DNA of 64,000 nucleotides from Copromyces sp. CBS 386.78. Taxonomy: Eukaryota; Ascomycota; Sordariomycetes; Sordariales; Sordariaceae. Position 1 is the first letter of the stretch. Each line of letters opens with the position of its first letter. The stretch lies in contig MU839175.1 of the NCBI GenBank assembly GCA_030685235.1, positions 1 to 64,000 of the forward strand. The letters run 5' to 3'. The notes under the pieces were generated by a model that was not told the DNA's origin, searched no databases, and saw nothing but the letters and a program-made list of their open reading frames with translations. The translations under genes and the position numbers were made by a program. Below are positions 1-14,271 of the stretch, piece after piece.

Positions 1-95
1 TAACCCTAACCCTAACCCTAACCCTAACCCTAACCCTAACCCTAACCCTAACCCTAACCCTAACCCTAACCCTAACCCTAACCCTAACCCTAACC
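1..95. repeat. Telomere, (TAACCC)n
   Basis: About 16 uninterrupted TAACCC units begin at the first base and stop at a single variant (CCGTAA). The C-rich strand reads left to right, the orientation expected for the left physical end of a chromosome. TTAGGG is the standard telomere repeat of filamentous ascomycetes. Confidence 0.98.
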
Positions 96-3000
96 GTAAT
101 AGGGCCCTAGTTATTTCGTTAATATTCTTCGAGAATTCTTCGAATTAAATATTTAGCTATTATTAGTTCGTATAATATCTAGTCAATATGCCTATATTAT
201 ATTAGAAGACTTAGACGATAACGGAAACTTAAAGAAAGGTCTAATTATTTTCCCTAATAATTAGATTTTTTACCGATATACGAAAGAGCGCTATTAATTA
301 GATTGTAGGGCCGTGCTAAACTACCGTATATATATCAATGTATATATTGGTAGGGTGTATAGGGTTGGACTAGACCGTTGTAAAAAATTGTATACTAACG
401 ATCTTAAGCAGATATATCTTTGGGTTTAAGAGGTATATAGGCGCGGAGTAATTGGATTATAAATTTTCACGAAGGATATTGTATTAGAATAGGACGCCTG
501 GGAATTGATCCTAATAGTTAGATTTATATATATTCTTAAAACGATAGTATTTATATATATTGATGTATATATTAATTATTATTACGACGAAGACTATTAT
601 AATCCTAATTCCCGAACCGCCTAGCTTCGGCTAAATAATAAATAATAACCTAAAGTATTTATACCGTTCCCTAAATACGATTTAGAAAATCCTATTATAT
701 AATATTTATAGGATAAAAAGCTAGATTATTATATGGTTCGTCGTATAATATTAGGCCAAAATATCATCCTTATATACTATATTAATCCTATTAGGGCCGA
801 GCTAGAATTCGATTATTTTATACAGGATATATTCGAATAAATATAGGATAACGCTTACGTAAGTTCTATACTTATAATATTATTCTTTTATATTAATTTT
901 ATTAATAGTTTTAGTATTTTCCGCAATTCGTATCGATTGTTAATAGGGTTCTACTTTATATTAGTGGGTTTAACGATTGAAGAACGCTTACAATTAAAGA
1001 GTATTTTCCTACTTATATTTGGACTTTACGGTTTAAAATTCGGAAATATAACTAAAGTATTTAAAACTATAATGAAATTCAATAAGGGTATAATTATAAA
1101 TATTTTAAGATATAGTAAAATAATACTTTATATATATGCTATATATTATATTAGGGATATATTGTAATAAGCGGAAAATTATAGTTTTAAAACATTAAAA
1201 GGTATTAAATTCTATTAGTGCTATTTTACTTCGAAGGACGTTAGTTAGGCTAGTAATCGGGACCCTAATATATAGATTAATTTTAATATTATTGCCTATA
1301 ATTATTTCTACTTCTAAATAATAGAAATATAATAATATATAGCTAGATTAAATTAGAATAATACTTTAAAATACGGTATTTAATAGGGATTTAATACCCC
1401 TTTTTTAATATTAATAAACTTATTACTAGTATTAAATATTATTATGAGCCGCCCCCCTAATATTGTTTATTCGGAGTTTAATAGTATTATATAAATGATA
1501 TACGAATTATTCTACGAAATAATATTAATTATTGTAGGGAAATAGGAATACGCTATTCTATTATATTTGTAACCTTTCCTACTTAAATAGAAATATTTAT
1601 AATTAATATATAATTATTTTCTTAATTAGTAAATAGTAAACTATAGTTAGTAGTTAATTATTAGTTTTACTATATTACTATATTAATTAAAAATTAAGAA
1701 GGATTATATTAATAGGAATTTTTATTTCTATGTAGAAGTAAAAATTAGAAGGGATTTAATAGAAATTATTATTAAAATATTAGTAAAATTAGTTAAAAGT
1801 GTAATATTGCTAATAAGTATTAAACCTTCGAAATACGACGAATATAGGCTATTAGAAATAATATATAAAATGCGTTATATATTTAACTAACTTTATATAT
1901 TTATATTTATATTAATTCTAAAGCCGTTAGTACCCTTATTGCAAATTATATTTAACGCGGGTACTCCGGGTATTAGCGGTAGTATTCCTATAGATAGGTA
2001 GGTAGACGAAATAATAGTAGTAAATATAGTTAACAATGAAATCGACAATTTAATTAATATTAAAATTAAAGGTAATAAGCGCGTAAAATAGTACGATATA
2101 AATATTTTACGGCCGAATATTTATATTAATATTTATTATAAAGTATTTTCGAAGGAATATAGATTATTTATTAATTGTAATACGCTAATAAGCGAAGATA
2201 CGTATTAGTAAGTAGACTTCCGAGAAATAGAAAGTGCGAGGGGAATATATTAAGTAGAGATTACTATATTTATATAACGGCGGTTAATAGTTAAAAATGA
2301 AGTAATTGTAAAAATATTAAAAATTGAAAATTAATATTTTATAGCGAATTTAAAAGACGAGTATACGAAACGAATTATAGTAATATCGAAAAGATTTTAT
2401 TAATAAAGATTAATTTTTAATAAATTTTACGATTATTACTCTTTAATATATTTATAGAGGACGATTCCGAATTAATTGTACGGGTTTATAAATTATATAA
2501 GTAGTATTTTATATTATTCGGCAAGGTATTATTATATTCCGACTATAGTTAGCTAGAAGAAGCGGATATTAAGTTCGATATAGAATAGTTTCGTAATAAA
2601 AATTATTTGGCGCTTAGTATTATTAATCGAATTAAAGGTATTATTAATTATTATATAGTTAATAATAGTTAACAATTATTATAGCGTAATATATTCGACG
2701 AAATAATAATATAGTAGTCTAATCTCTTGTAGTACGCTTATTATTATAATTATAGTACTCTTAGGGGTAAACCTTCGTTCTTCGAGAATAAAACTATTAA
2801 GTAGGTTGAAAAGTTTAGGTTTACGGATAGGTATATATTATAAAATCTTACTCCTAATTAATATTAATATAGCGAGCGTTAAATATATTACTATATTATT
2901 AAATTTGGATATTATAAGGTTTTTAACGGGATCTGGTGATTATATACGGTTTAATTTATATTTCCGGCCTTTTTTATACCCTTCTATCCTTTTTACTATC

Positions 3001-5040
3001 TACTACTACCTATAATGCGTAATAATATCAATTAAATTATATATTAAAAGGACTATTTATTTTTATATAAATGAGAGTTGTTTTGAGATTGCTAGAGTAG
3101 CGCGCTATCGAGTTTAATATATTCGAAAATATAGGGTATATACAACGTAAAATTATATATAAAAGGCTATATTTTTAAACCTTTAATTTATATATATATT
3201 ATATTACGTATAATAGATATAGTAATATATATCTAATTTAAAATATAATTATTATTATTATTCTACGAGCTTATATAAATTGTTGATAGCGTATTAAATG
3301 TGCGATAAATTATTAACGGACGAAAATAGTATTTTATTATTTAATAATAGTTATTTCAGCGTATTTAATATTGTTACCGGATAATAAATAGGCGTTGTAG
3401 TAAATAATATATTATTATTAATAGATATATTAATATTATTTTCTTTTCTAGTACTATTTAAAAGCGATTTATCTTTAAATGCGGCGATTATATTTAATAT
3501 TTATTACGAAGGGAGACTTTACGGTAGTACCGAGTTGGCCGCGTAGACTATATTTTTTAGTAGTAATATTATATTATTAAATAGATATTTATTATTATTA
3601 TTCTAATTCGATAGACTAATATTCGAAACCCTATTCTAGATTTAGAAGTTATAGAGAAATTAATAGACGAGTTTATTATTATTAGTTTAATAGCTATATA
3701 GCCCGTTAGACTATATATAGTTTATATAGACGGGGTAGGTATTATTTAGGTCGATTGGGATATTTATACCCTTTAAAGTTCGAAACCGAAGTTTAAATAG
3801 TCGATACAATGATCCTAACTAGTACTTTACCCGATAAACCCTTACCTAATAATTAAATTTTAGTAATTTTATTTAGTAAATTAACGTTCGAATTATATAT
3901 AGTACTATACCGGTAATAAATATTTATAAAGGAAATATTAAATATATTGGTTTCGTCCGTAAGTTCTACTATTAAATAGATATATTACATTGACTTTTCT
4001 ATATATATTTGCTATATAGCGGTCGATAGCAAAGATATTAATAATAATTATAGATTTAAAATTACGCTAAAGATACCCGTACTCGTTACCGTTTTATTGA
4101 ATATACGGACTATTAGTGAATTATAGATTTATATTAATATATAATCGTTAATATATAGTTTTAATATTAAATTACCAACGGCGATATAAATAAGGTTATT
4201 TAAATATTATAGCGTAAATGTCTTATTTAACTTACTACTAACGTACTTAATAAATACCCCTTTATACTATAATAATATTATTTATATTAGCGATTTTACT
4301 ATCCTCGCAAGCCGGTACGTACGGATATTAAAAGGAGGAGGTTATTGTAAATTTAAATAAAAGCAGTATAATACTTATTAATAATATATAGTAATTTCGA
4401 TCTTATTTTGCGATGTATATAGTCTATAATTCCGGCCAATACGGCCCGTCTATAATTATAGTATAGTATTTATTTTATTGTTACGGACTAAATGCCCGGA
4501 AATTTAATTAATATTAATATTTATATATAATCCGAGGCGGCTCGTTTAATTAGTAGTCTATACCTATATATAGCGCTCTATCCTATTATATACAAATAGT
4601 TTTTATTAATACCGAAGGTATTAATAATAATAAATAATAAGATTTATATTACGATTAACCGAAATAAAATACGTTTAAGTATAATATTATTAAAATCTTA
4701 TAGCGAATTAAATTATACTTTTTCTTAATTTTTTATTTCTATCCTTTTTTTTTCTCTATCTTTACACCTATTTCTATCTATTTCTATCTAATATATTTTG
4801 CTATTGTAAAATAATAATTAATAAATAGTATTTTGCGTATTTGCTTTTATATAATTGTATTATATAGTGATAGTTTTAATTGTATATAAATAAATGCGAT
4901 TATACGACTATACGTCAGTAAAAGTATTTAATTGCGGTGTACGACTGTATAGAATATATAGCCGTATAAATATATAGTTATATAGTAGTAGCCGCGGTAA
5001 TAGATTGAAGCGTAGTCTAGAAGTGTAACCGCTAGCGTAG
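96..5040. other. RIP-degraded AT-rich subtelomere, no intact gene
   Basis: This stretch is very AT-rich, dominated by TA, with few CA or TG dinucleotides and stops in all frames, as in RIP-mutated repeats. No intact gene is seen. One + strand frame (about 1,953-2,850) stays continuous in phase, interrupted only by TAA and TAG codons, and may be the remains of a transposon or telomere-linked gene. The ORFs at 937-1,167 and 2,806-3,015 have only the biased composition expected of AT-rich DNA and are not called. Confidence 0.85.
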
Positions 5041-5182
5041 TCTGTATATAGATTGGAGTCGCGGGATTAAGGTCGCGGGGACGGGATTAGGGTCGCGGGA
5101 TTAGGGTACGGGGACGGGATTGGGGTTGCGAGATTGGGGTCGCGAGATTGGGGTGCGGGGGGGGATTCGGGATTCGGGGTTA
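5041..5182. repeat. G-rich telomere-like minisatellite
   Basis: Imperfect tandem units built on GGGATTAGGGTCGC and GAGATTGGGGTCGC run through the stretch and end in GGGATTCGGGATTCGGGG. The motif resembles expanded TTAGGG units with C/G insertions. It is strikingly GC-rich between two AT-rich, RIP-worn segments. The G runs on the + strand could form G-quadruplexes (inference). Confidence 0.8.
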
Positions 5183-6652
5183 AGACGGAATATAAATTAC
5201 TAAATAAAATACTAGCTATAAGCGTAACGACCCGTCTCCTATTTATATATATTAAGTTGGGGCATTTTGTTAGAAGTAGATATCGAGATACTTGTAGAGC
5301 TACGACACTGAGGAGCGGATCTGCTCTAGGGCTAAATAGGGTTGAAGATGGAAAAGTATAAGAAGGATAGTATCCCCTTTCAAACTATAGACAACGAAGT
5401 AAGAGAGAACAACGAATTAAATACTAACATTCTTAAGATCTTTGTAATACTCCCTTCTTGAAATCTTTGATTACATTCGTAAATTGTTTTTTATCTTCTT
5501 TGATACCGACCTCTAGATCCGTACCTCGCTATCTTGAGAAAAGTATAGAGGTAAAATTCTACTTCACTTTCTATCTTTCCTTTAGTAATTTTATAGCTGT
5601 AATTTGACAACTCTATCCAATTCTACGGATAAGATTATCAGCTCTGGATCTGCTCCTCGCTATGCAAGTTTGTATAGTGTAGCCCCGTTCCTTTATTGGT
5701 GTGGTTTTGCTCTATTTCAATATAGTCCGTATATATACGTTAGCGTAGATCCAACCTTATATAGCGGTTCTAGCGTATACTTTAACGTATTTTCTAATAG
5801 AAACTGGATAATAGGATTTGGATTAATTAGATCCCTCCGTTCAAATTAGGTTAGGTTTTATACCTAAGTTAAGTAAGTTAACTAGGCTAGGCCCACTATC
5901 TTAATTAAATTTAAGTTATAGTATAGTAACCCTATACTTAGGCTAGACGCCCTCCTTATACTCCTGCTACGGTATATTAATATTACAACTGTACGGTTTA
6001 AGCGTAGTATAATTTAAGTAAAATCTAGTAGTAAGTAAGAATTAGCAGCAAGTACGTAACTATACGTATACGTAAATTAAACTAGTCCTGAATATAAAAA
6101 TATAGTTTATACGACCCTTACTTATTACTAATAACCCTAATTTATATATACTACTCGCAGCCGGAACCTACGTATTATAACTTAGGACCTAACAAATCTA
6201 GGCCCCACTTTTCCTCTAGCTAATTAAAGCCTAAAGATTTACTTAGAACGGTTTTTTTTAAGTATACAATTATTTTCTAAAAAACCGTTACTCTAAACTA
6301 AACGGTTAACCTAAAGTAAGGTGTTTACTTACATTTCACTGTACCACACAGGTACCGTGATATGGAGCCCCGGGTTACTAGTAATGTTATAACTAGCAGT
6401 GTACTAAGGACTTTAGTTTAGCCTAAGATTAAGTTTTTGAGCCAATATTGCTTCCTACCAAGTGAAAGTTTGAAGTGCTAGGCTTGGATTGGTCATAGAT
6501 AGAGCATACGAGGCTCCTTTCTTGTATTTACACCCCCTTTCCTGCTCTCACCCCTAGCCGCGATCAGCATGCACCCTCAATTATGTCCGCTAGAAATCCG
6601 AATTTCCTTCTGCCACCACCGCCAGGTATACTGCTCACCAACAAAGTCTCCC
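5183..6652. other. Worn repeat region with a RIP-mutated copy of the 41.6-kb element
   Basis: No gene is seen. Bases about 5,800-5,990 align with 42,170-42,326. Both carry CCCTCCGTTCAA, then AGGCTAGGCCCACTATCT, then GGCTAGAC, CTCCT and ACTCCYGCTRCGGTA. Differences are mostly C to T or G to A in the left copy, the RIP signature. Short related words (for example CTCGCTAT near 5,534 and 5,658) suggest further rearranged repeats. From about 6,330 the composition rises towards normal. Confidence 0.65.
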
Positions 6653-8145
<1,493 letters not shown>

Positions 8146-9219
8146 TTTACTTTTTCTTCAATGTTGCCGTTAAGATCGTATGTAAGGTGCTATACTGCAC
8201 CAAGAAGACTGGGGCGAGGGATATTTATCTTCATGTTGACAGGGCTCGTGATGCTGAGAAGGTGTAGAAGAAAGAAGGCCGTGGGGGTCGTGGCAAAGCG
8301 TATGCTCCCCACAGCATGATGCGATATCAGCTAGGAGACTGAAAGTCTTGATAGTTCTGCACATGTTATTCACCTTCCATCTTTGGTTGATTAACCGCAC
8401 ACACCACTCGTATGTGGCGCTCTCATTGCCTTGGACGACGACGTTTATGGTTCTGACTATCGCGAAATTGCATTAGCCATGTTGTTTTGCTTGGAAGTAA
8501 GCAAGAAGGTAGGGTAGGAACAGCCGCTATGTCCAATGGATTTGGTAGATAGCCTACTGGATGAGGTACATCACGTCTTGGTCATAGAACGAAACGGATT
8601 GATTAGATATCGAAATACCCAAGAAGGTTGACTAGAGGTTTCGAGCTAATGACAAACCAGTATTGAACCGTATAAGGTGGACGAGGTGGGGGTATTGCAG
8701 TTGCCGGATCGGATCGCACTAGTGATGCCGTGTTACCCTTTCCCTATTACACCGTGACGTTGTTTTGGCAGGCCGATAAGGAATTGGTGATGCTTGAGCA
8801 GTCTGCTTGGTAACTGTTATATGTGACTCGTAGGTGTGCTGGCTGGGTACGCTCCAGGTTCTGATACACTTGGTAAGTATTTCTCCCTCGAATCATATGT
8901 GAAGGGCAAAAAGAAGAAGAATACTCACAGCAGGAACCTCAACCTTGGCCGGTCACATGAGCACGCGAAAGCAACGAAGCTTGTTCGTTTATACAAAGTC
9001 ATCAACATATCCGTATTCATGATCATAACGTATGTTCCGGTCCGCGCGCACATTCGCTTATGCGTGCCGCTGACCTGTCTCATCTCCTTGCACTCAATCT
9101 CCCACCAAGACCGAACCTCAGCCCGATGCTCGTATTGTAACCAAAACTTGTCAAGGGTAAATCATCGCTCAAAAATTCGCATGCACATAGGGAATGCTTT
9201 TGCCTCCAGCGCTTCCACA
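8146..9219. other. Intergenic, upstream of the subtilisin-fold gene
   Basis: Ordinary composition; no gene is supported. A 174-codon frame at 8,836-9,360 runs into the antisense of the vps41 3' end and has no family features. The stretch holds the promoter of the subtilisin-fold gene on its left and the 3' flank of vps41 on its right. Confidence 0.6.
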
Positions 9220-12200
9220 TCATCTTGCCTTGCCTTCATCCTCCTTGGCAGCCTTGCAGACAACACAGCCCCCTACGATCCGATCCCTCAACAACCTCGC
9301 GTGCGTCACCTTGGCGCCAACCAAATGCGCGCTCCTTTCCTCAGCCCCCATGCCTCCTAGCAATATATCGGCATCCACCGTCTTTCCTGGATTCAGCGCC
9401 TCGAGCAAATGCGGCAAGTGGAAGACGTGTCCGCAAGCGAAGCCGACCAGCGTGTCTGTTTCGTAGGTGGTGAAGGGGGAGAGACACTGGGCGCAGTGGC
9501 CTGCTTGGTACTTCTTCGTAGCGGGTTTGGGACGGCGGAGCGTTGGAGTTGACGGAGTGGGTGGTGGCTGCTGGGATGTAGCGGCGGGGGAGTTGATGCC
9601 GGAGGAGGAAGGTTTCTCGGTCAAGGGTTGCGTCGGGATATCGGTTGGCTGGACGTCCACATGTTCGCCTCCTTCCTTGACACCAACCTGGAACTTGACG
9701 CCCTTGCGCTGCCCGTTTCGCAGAGTGTTCATGGCCGCTGCGACTTCGCTTCTGAGCACGCGGCTGACGCCTTCCGAGATGGAGTACTGGATCTCGTGTT
9801 CCTTCATGATATGTCTTATTCCTTCCCTGAGTCCTGGGATCTGTAGCCCCTCGGGTATCCGTCTGACGAGCGTGATGGGGTTGATGGCTGTCCCCACCTC
9901 CTCGAGCAGGGCGCGGATGAACTTGGGCTTGTCCATCGAGTACTCGAGCAGATCTTCCCAAAGGTCGGGGTCGTCTTGCTCCTTGGCGAACGCGATGGCG
10001 CGGGAGACATCGCCGAGGCGCTCGATGATGAGGTAGAGGGCTCGTTTCATCTGGCCGGTCTTGGAGTAGAGGTATACGAGCTCGGGGATGTAGTTGCGCG
10101 TTTCGCATTCGTGTGCGGCCTGGGACACGGAGTGGTCAGTGAAATGACAGACAGGAAAGAAGAGGGGAACTGACCTTCTCAAATGCATACGCTGTGGATG
10201 TCCTCAAGAACTGGTTGAGCAGTGGCTGATCGTAGATGGCAAAGAGGTGGACGGCCAGGTCGGCGAATTGGTCCACCATGGTGCGACTGTCGAGGACCAG
10301 ACGGGCGAGAGACTCATGCGTGTGTTCGTGGATGCCCTCGCCACGCCAGAGACCACGCAGGTAGAAGAAGGTGTAGAGCTTCAAGTCCTTCTCCTGCAAC
10401 TGCGACACCACAAGATCCGGCTTCACCAACCCATGCTGCGCCTCGTCGACCAGCAGCGAGATGGCCTCACTAGTAGCCTGCTCAAGCTGTTCCTTGGACA
10501 TCTTGACGAGTTTGTCCTGCGGCACGCGAAGTCCGATGAAGCTGGGAATATCATCCGCCACCGCTTCAGCCAGATGTCCCTCCTTGATCAGTCGCATGGC
10601 CGAGTCGGCATCCTGCAACTTGATGTAACATCTGAGCGCCTCCTTGGTCCGCCCGCTAGCCTCGTGCAACTTGGCCAGACTCTCCATGACGATGCGCCAA
10701 TCTCTTCCTACTTCGCCATCCTCGACGCTGTCTTCTCGGACATCACGATATTTGAGCTGGTTCTCCAGGGCAGTGATAATGGTGACAACGTCAAACAGAT
10801 CCGATGGCCATCGTTCCAGCAGCTCTCTGAATCGGGGCTTGCTAACCTGAAGGTAGTGGCCAAGCACGACTTCGTAGATGGTTCCGGGAATGGGCGGTCG
10901 TGTTCGCTCGGTCGGGATGTAGTTGACAATCTCGTCAAACTTGTTGGCGCCGGCAAAGGTCCAGACCCATTTCTCCCAGCGGTCGGGTGTGCCGAGGACT
11001 TTGCCGCAAATCTGGCCGGCGTGAGTCCAGTCGTTTGCTTCGACCAGCTCATGGATCCAGAGTTCGCCGATGCGCCGCTTTTCCTTTTCAGCGAGAGAGA
11101 AATGGCTGCGCATGCCGTCCATGACGGAGGCGGTGTCGTCATCAAAGTCATCGCTTTGGGTTCGGTCGGGACTTTCAGAGCCGCCTAGCTCGGATGCCCG
11201 GTCTGTGGCAGCCACGATCTCGGGATGTTCGTCGACCAGCTCCCAAGCTTGTCTGTACTGCTGGCGCTCTAGCAACCAACCCAGGTGATCGGCCAAGTCT
11301 CTCTTGGTTGCCAAGATGCAGTCGTATGGGCTGTGGATGAAGATCTTGATACCTGGCTTGTTGAGGTTTGGATGGAGAGCAGCAGTGCGAGGTCCTCCCT
11401 TCAATGCCGTGTTGATGCCGCCCATGTAGCTCGCCTCGTCACTCTCCCTGCTCTTGATGCTGGCGCCCGAACTGAAAAGCGACTTGGGGTTCAGTGCAAC
11501 GTTGAGGCCGGTGAGGCCAACGTTGAGGCCAACGTTGAGCATGTCGGTACCGAAGCCAGCCAAAGTCTCCAAGGTGCCTTTGTTGGCGGCAGAGGCGGCC
11601 ACATTGCGAGCTGGAAGAACACCGAGGTGGTAATCGCTGGCCGTCAATCGTTCGAAGCGGCTGACGCTGAGTCCGTCCTTGTCAATCTCGGCCTGGGACG
11701 TCAGATCAATCAGGCGCAGTTCTGGTGGCGGGTTGTTTTGTCTGCGCTTGATCCCGCCGGATGGGTGGCTTCCTCCAGATGATATTGATGCGGTGTGCTT
11801 GTGGCCCGGAGCGACATTGTCGGATTCCTCGTCTTCGTCTTGGTCTGGTAAGCAGTATGCGAGCACTAACAGCAGGTTTTGGGTATATAGCGAAATGCCA
11901 GAAATGATGCAATCCATTCGAAGTCTGGAGCAAGGTTAGTTTGGTCAACAAGACAGCCCGAAAGCACACTTACAACTTTACAATCTCTGCCCGTCCAGCG
12001 GACCTTTCCCCAGCGTGTTTGCCGACGCCCATGCCACCGGGATGAACGTGGATGAACCAGATATGGCCTCCCCATCCTACAACCAATCTCTCAATCTTCT
12101 TGTCAGTCTTTTGCTGTTGTTGCTTCAATATGGCAGCCGCAGGCGAAGCCGGCACCTCTTTCTGGCCCTTGGCTGGCTCATCAGGCTCGATGGACAGCTC

Positions 12201-13471
12201 GTCAATCCACTCAGCACGACCTTTCCAGACGCTGGCCATGGTATCCCACTCGTCTGTTTGCGGCCGATCGATGTGGCCAATTCGCTTCCATGCATCTTCT
12301 TGATCGGCACTTTCGAGCTGGAGCTTCGTTCGCATGATCTTGATACCGTGCTCGTTCAACCACACGACATATTTCCCGGACAGCGACCACTTGATGGTAT
12401 TGATGGTACCCTCGCCCGAGTGTAAAACGGTATCCTTGCCGGACCCAGCGCCCACCATGTTCCCGAGCCATCCTGCCGCCTGAGCAGCGGCTCCTGTCGT
12501 AGTGGCCGTGCTCTTGCCTTGTGGCGCGCCGACGGTCAGGATTAGCTGTCCAGCCAGGCCACCAGACAGATAGGTCCTGTCGTTCTTGTAGTCGGGAGAG
12601 AGGGCGACAGCTTGTACCGGGCGGGCAAAGTTGCGGAGAGTGACATCCTTGACATCGATCAGCGACTGGACGCAAATGTTGCCATCCATAGAGGAGGTCG
12701 CGATGTGGATGTTGTTGGAGGGGGTGTTGGGGACTCCATGAGCTTGTGCGTCTCGTTTGCGTGCGGCAGAGGCTGGGTTGGTCTGGTGATGGGTTTCGTT
12801 GGATACGCTCGCAGGGCGCAAGGGACTGTTTGTCTGGGAGAAGACTCGGGTGAGGGGTTTCGGGTCCAAGGTCGGGAGAGGTGGTGGGTATGGCGATATG
12901 GAGAGACTAGTGACGGAGGCGCCGTGGGCGTGGTAGACGCGCAGGGACTGGAAGGCGGGCAATTGGAGAACGTGGATGTTGCCGTTATGGGTTCCTACTA
13001 TCTGGTGTAGCCATGACAAGTCAGCAAGGTGTCGCAATAATGTGTACATGACAGGCATGGGTGGTTCTGTCTGACCATCTTGTCGCCCGCCGTCAAGAAA
13101 GCGCTTGTCGCGTCGCCATTTCGATACAACGGCCCGAGGTGCTGGGTGAGTCGGGCATATTTGAGTCTTGGTTCCTCGTCTTCTTCCTCCTCCTCGTCAT
13201 CGTCATCGTCTTGGTCGTCCTCGGTTTCTTCCTCCTCCCCATGGTCCTCCGACCCTTCTTCCTCTACCGTGATGCCGGATGCCCCATCTGTGCCCGTTCC
13301 TGTCGCGGTCGCCGTCGAGGTGGTGGTGGTGGTGCCAATGGTGCTGCTGCCGATGGATCGCTTGGGCCGGGTTCTGGGAGAGGTGACGATGGTGGTTGCG
13401 GGCGTGGTGTCGGCGGCGGTGGTGGTGTTTGCGGTGGAAGAGTCGCTTGTCTCCGGCGGGACCTGCGTCAT
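9220..13471 (-). CDS. vps41: Vps41, HOPS complex subunit of vacuolar fusion
   Basis: Four exons (13471-13076, 13001-11974, 11924-10175, 10119-9220) give 1,357 residues. The protein is the HOPS tethering subunit that acts in late endosome and AP-3 vesicle fusion with the vacuole. Order seen: Ser/Thr-rich head, long acidic run just before EPRLKYARL, WD-type beta-propeller (GTHNGNIHVLQL, VVGWGGHIWFIHV), a clathrin-heavy-chain-like helical repeat region (WELVDEHPE, LYTFFYLRG, YLYSKTGQMKRALYLIIERL), and a C-terminal RING-like domain with CAQC at about 1267 and CVVC at about 1343. Yeast Vps41 is about 990 residues; the excess lies in low-complexity insertions. Introns are 74, 49 and 55 bp with consistent phases. 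The start at 13471 is chosen because it is the ATG nearest the acidic head; the frame stays open upstream to 13657. It is divergent from apc1. Confidence 0.93.
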
Positions 13472-14271
13472 GTTGATTGGAGGCGAGTCTCCCTTGGTAT
13501 CATGGCGTAGCTGGTGACGGATCTGATTGATCGCAAAGTTGAGGTTTCGGGAAGTGTTGAGAATGGAGTTGTGCCTGTGGCTGTAAGGCGCTATTCGTTG
13601 GGTTCCTAGGCCTTCCCCGCGGGCGGTGCTGTCGCAATGGTCGCTGCTGTGCTGCAAGTATTCATTGTAGAGCCGGGAACGGAGTGGAGGAGGACCGCTA
13701 CGTCAGTAAGGGCAGGTCCACAGGGGAATGATAAACGCTTATGCCAGAAGCTCGCTCAAAGAGAGGCCTGACATGGAGCGGGAACTGGCAAGTCAGACAA
13801 GGAAACCATTCAAAATCTGAGGACATGATGAAGCATTCTTTGATATTCATCCTTCTCAACCACTTGCGAATTACATCTGTCTACCTACCTCTAGGCAGCG
13901 GAATAACATCAGGCTGGTGACCAACAGTCCAACCCCTGGCATATGCGTTTAGAAATAATCCAGCACAGACCATACCTCCAAAGTCACATTTGTGGAGAAC
14001 TGCAGGTGCAGGACATGGCAGTCGCGTCTCGCACAGCGCTGTCAGACGCGATGTCCAGTGGTGTTGACGCTGCAGTGCTGAGAGCTTCCACCATCCCACC
14101 TTGAACTTCTCCTTCCAAACAATGGAAACCAAAGAAAAGAAAAGACCGAATGCGCCAGCTTCGATCGCAACCACTTCAGCCTGGACTCAGTCCTCACTCA
14201 GCTATGTCGATTGAATTTCTTCTTCTTTTTTCTCCAGCAAACGGCCCTGTGATTTGACGACAGACCCAGAC
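13472..14271. promoter_or_regulatory. Shared divergent promoter region of vps41 and apc1
   Basis: About 800 bp separate the two start codons. The stretch next to apc1 is pyrimidine-rich (TTTCTTCTTCTTTTTTCTCC), common in fungal core promoters and 5' leaders. No specific operator is recognised. The vps41 frame remains open to 13657, so part of this could be coding if translation starts upstream. Confidence 0.5.

Noticed and set aside
8836..9360. 174-codon + strand frame at the vps41 3' end
   Set aside because: Overlaps the RING-coding end of vps41 in antisense and shows no family features.
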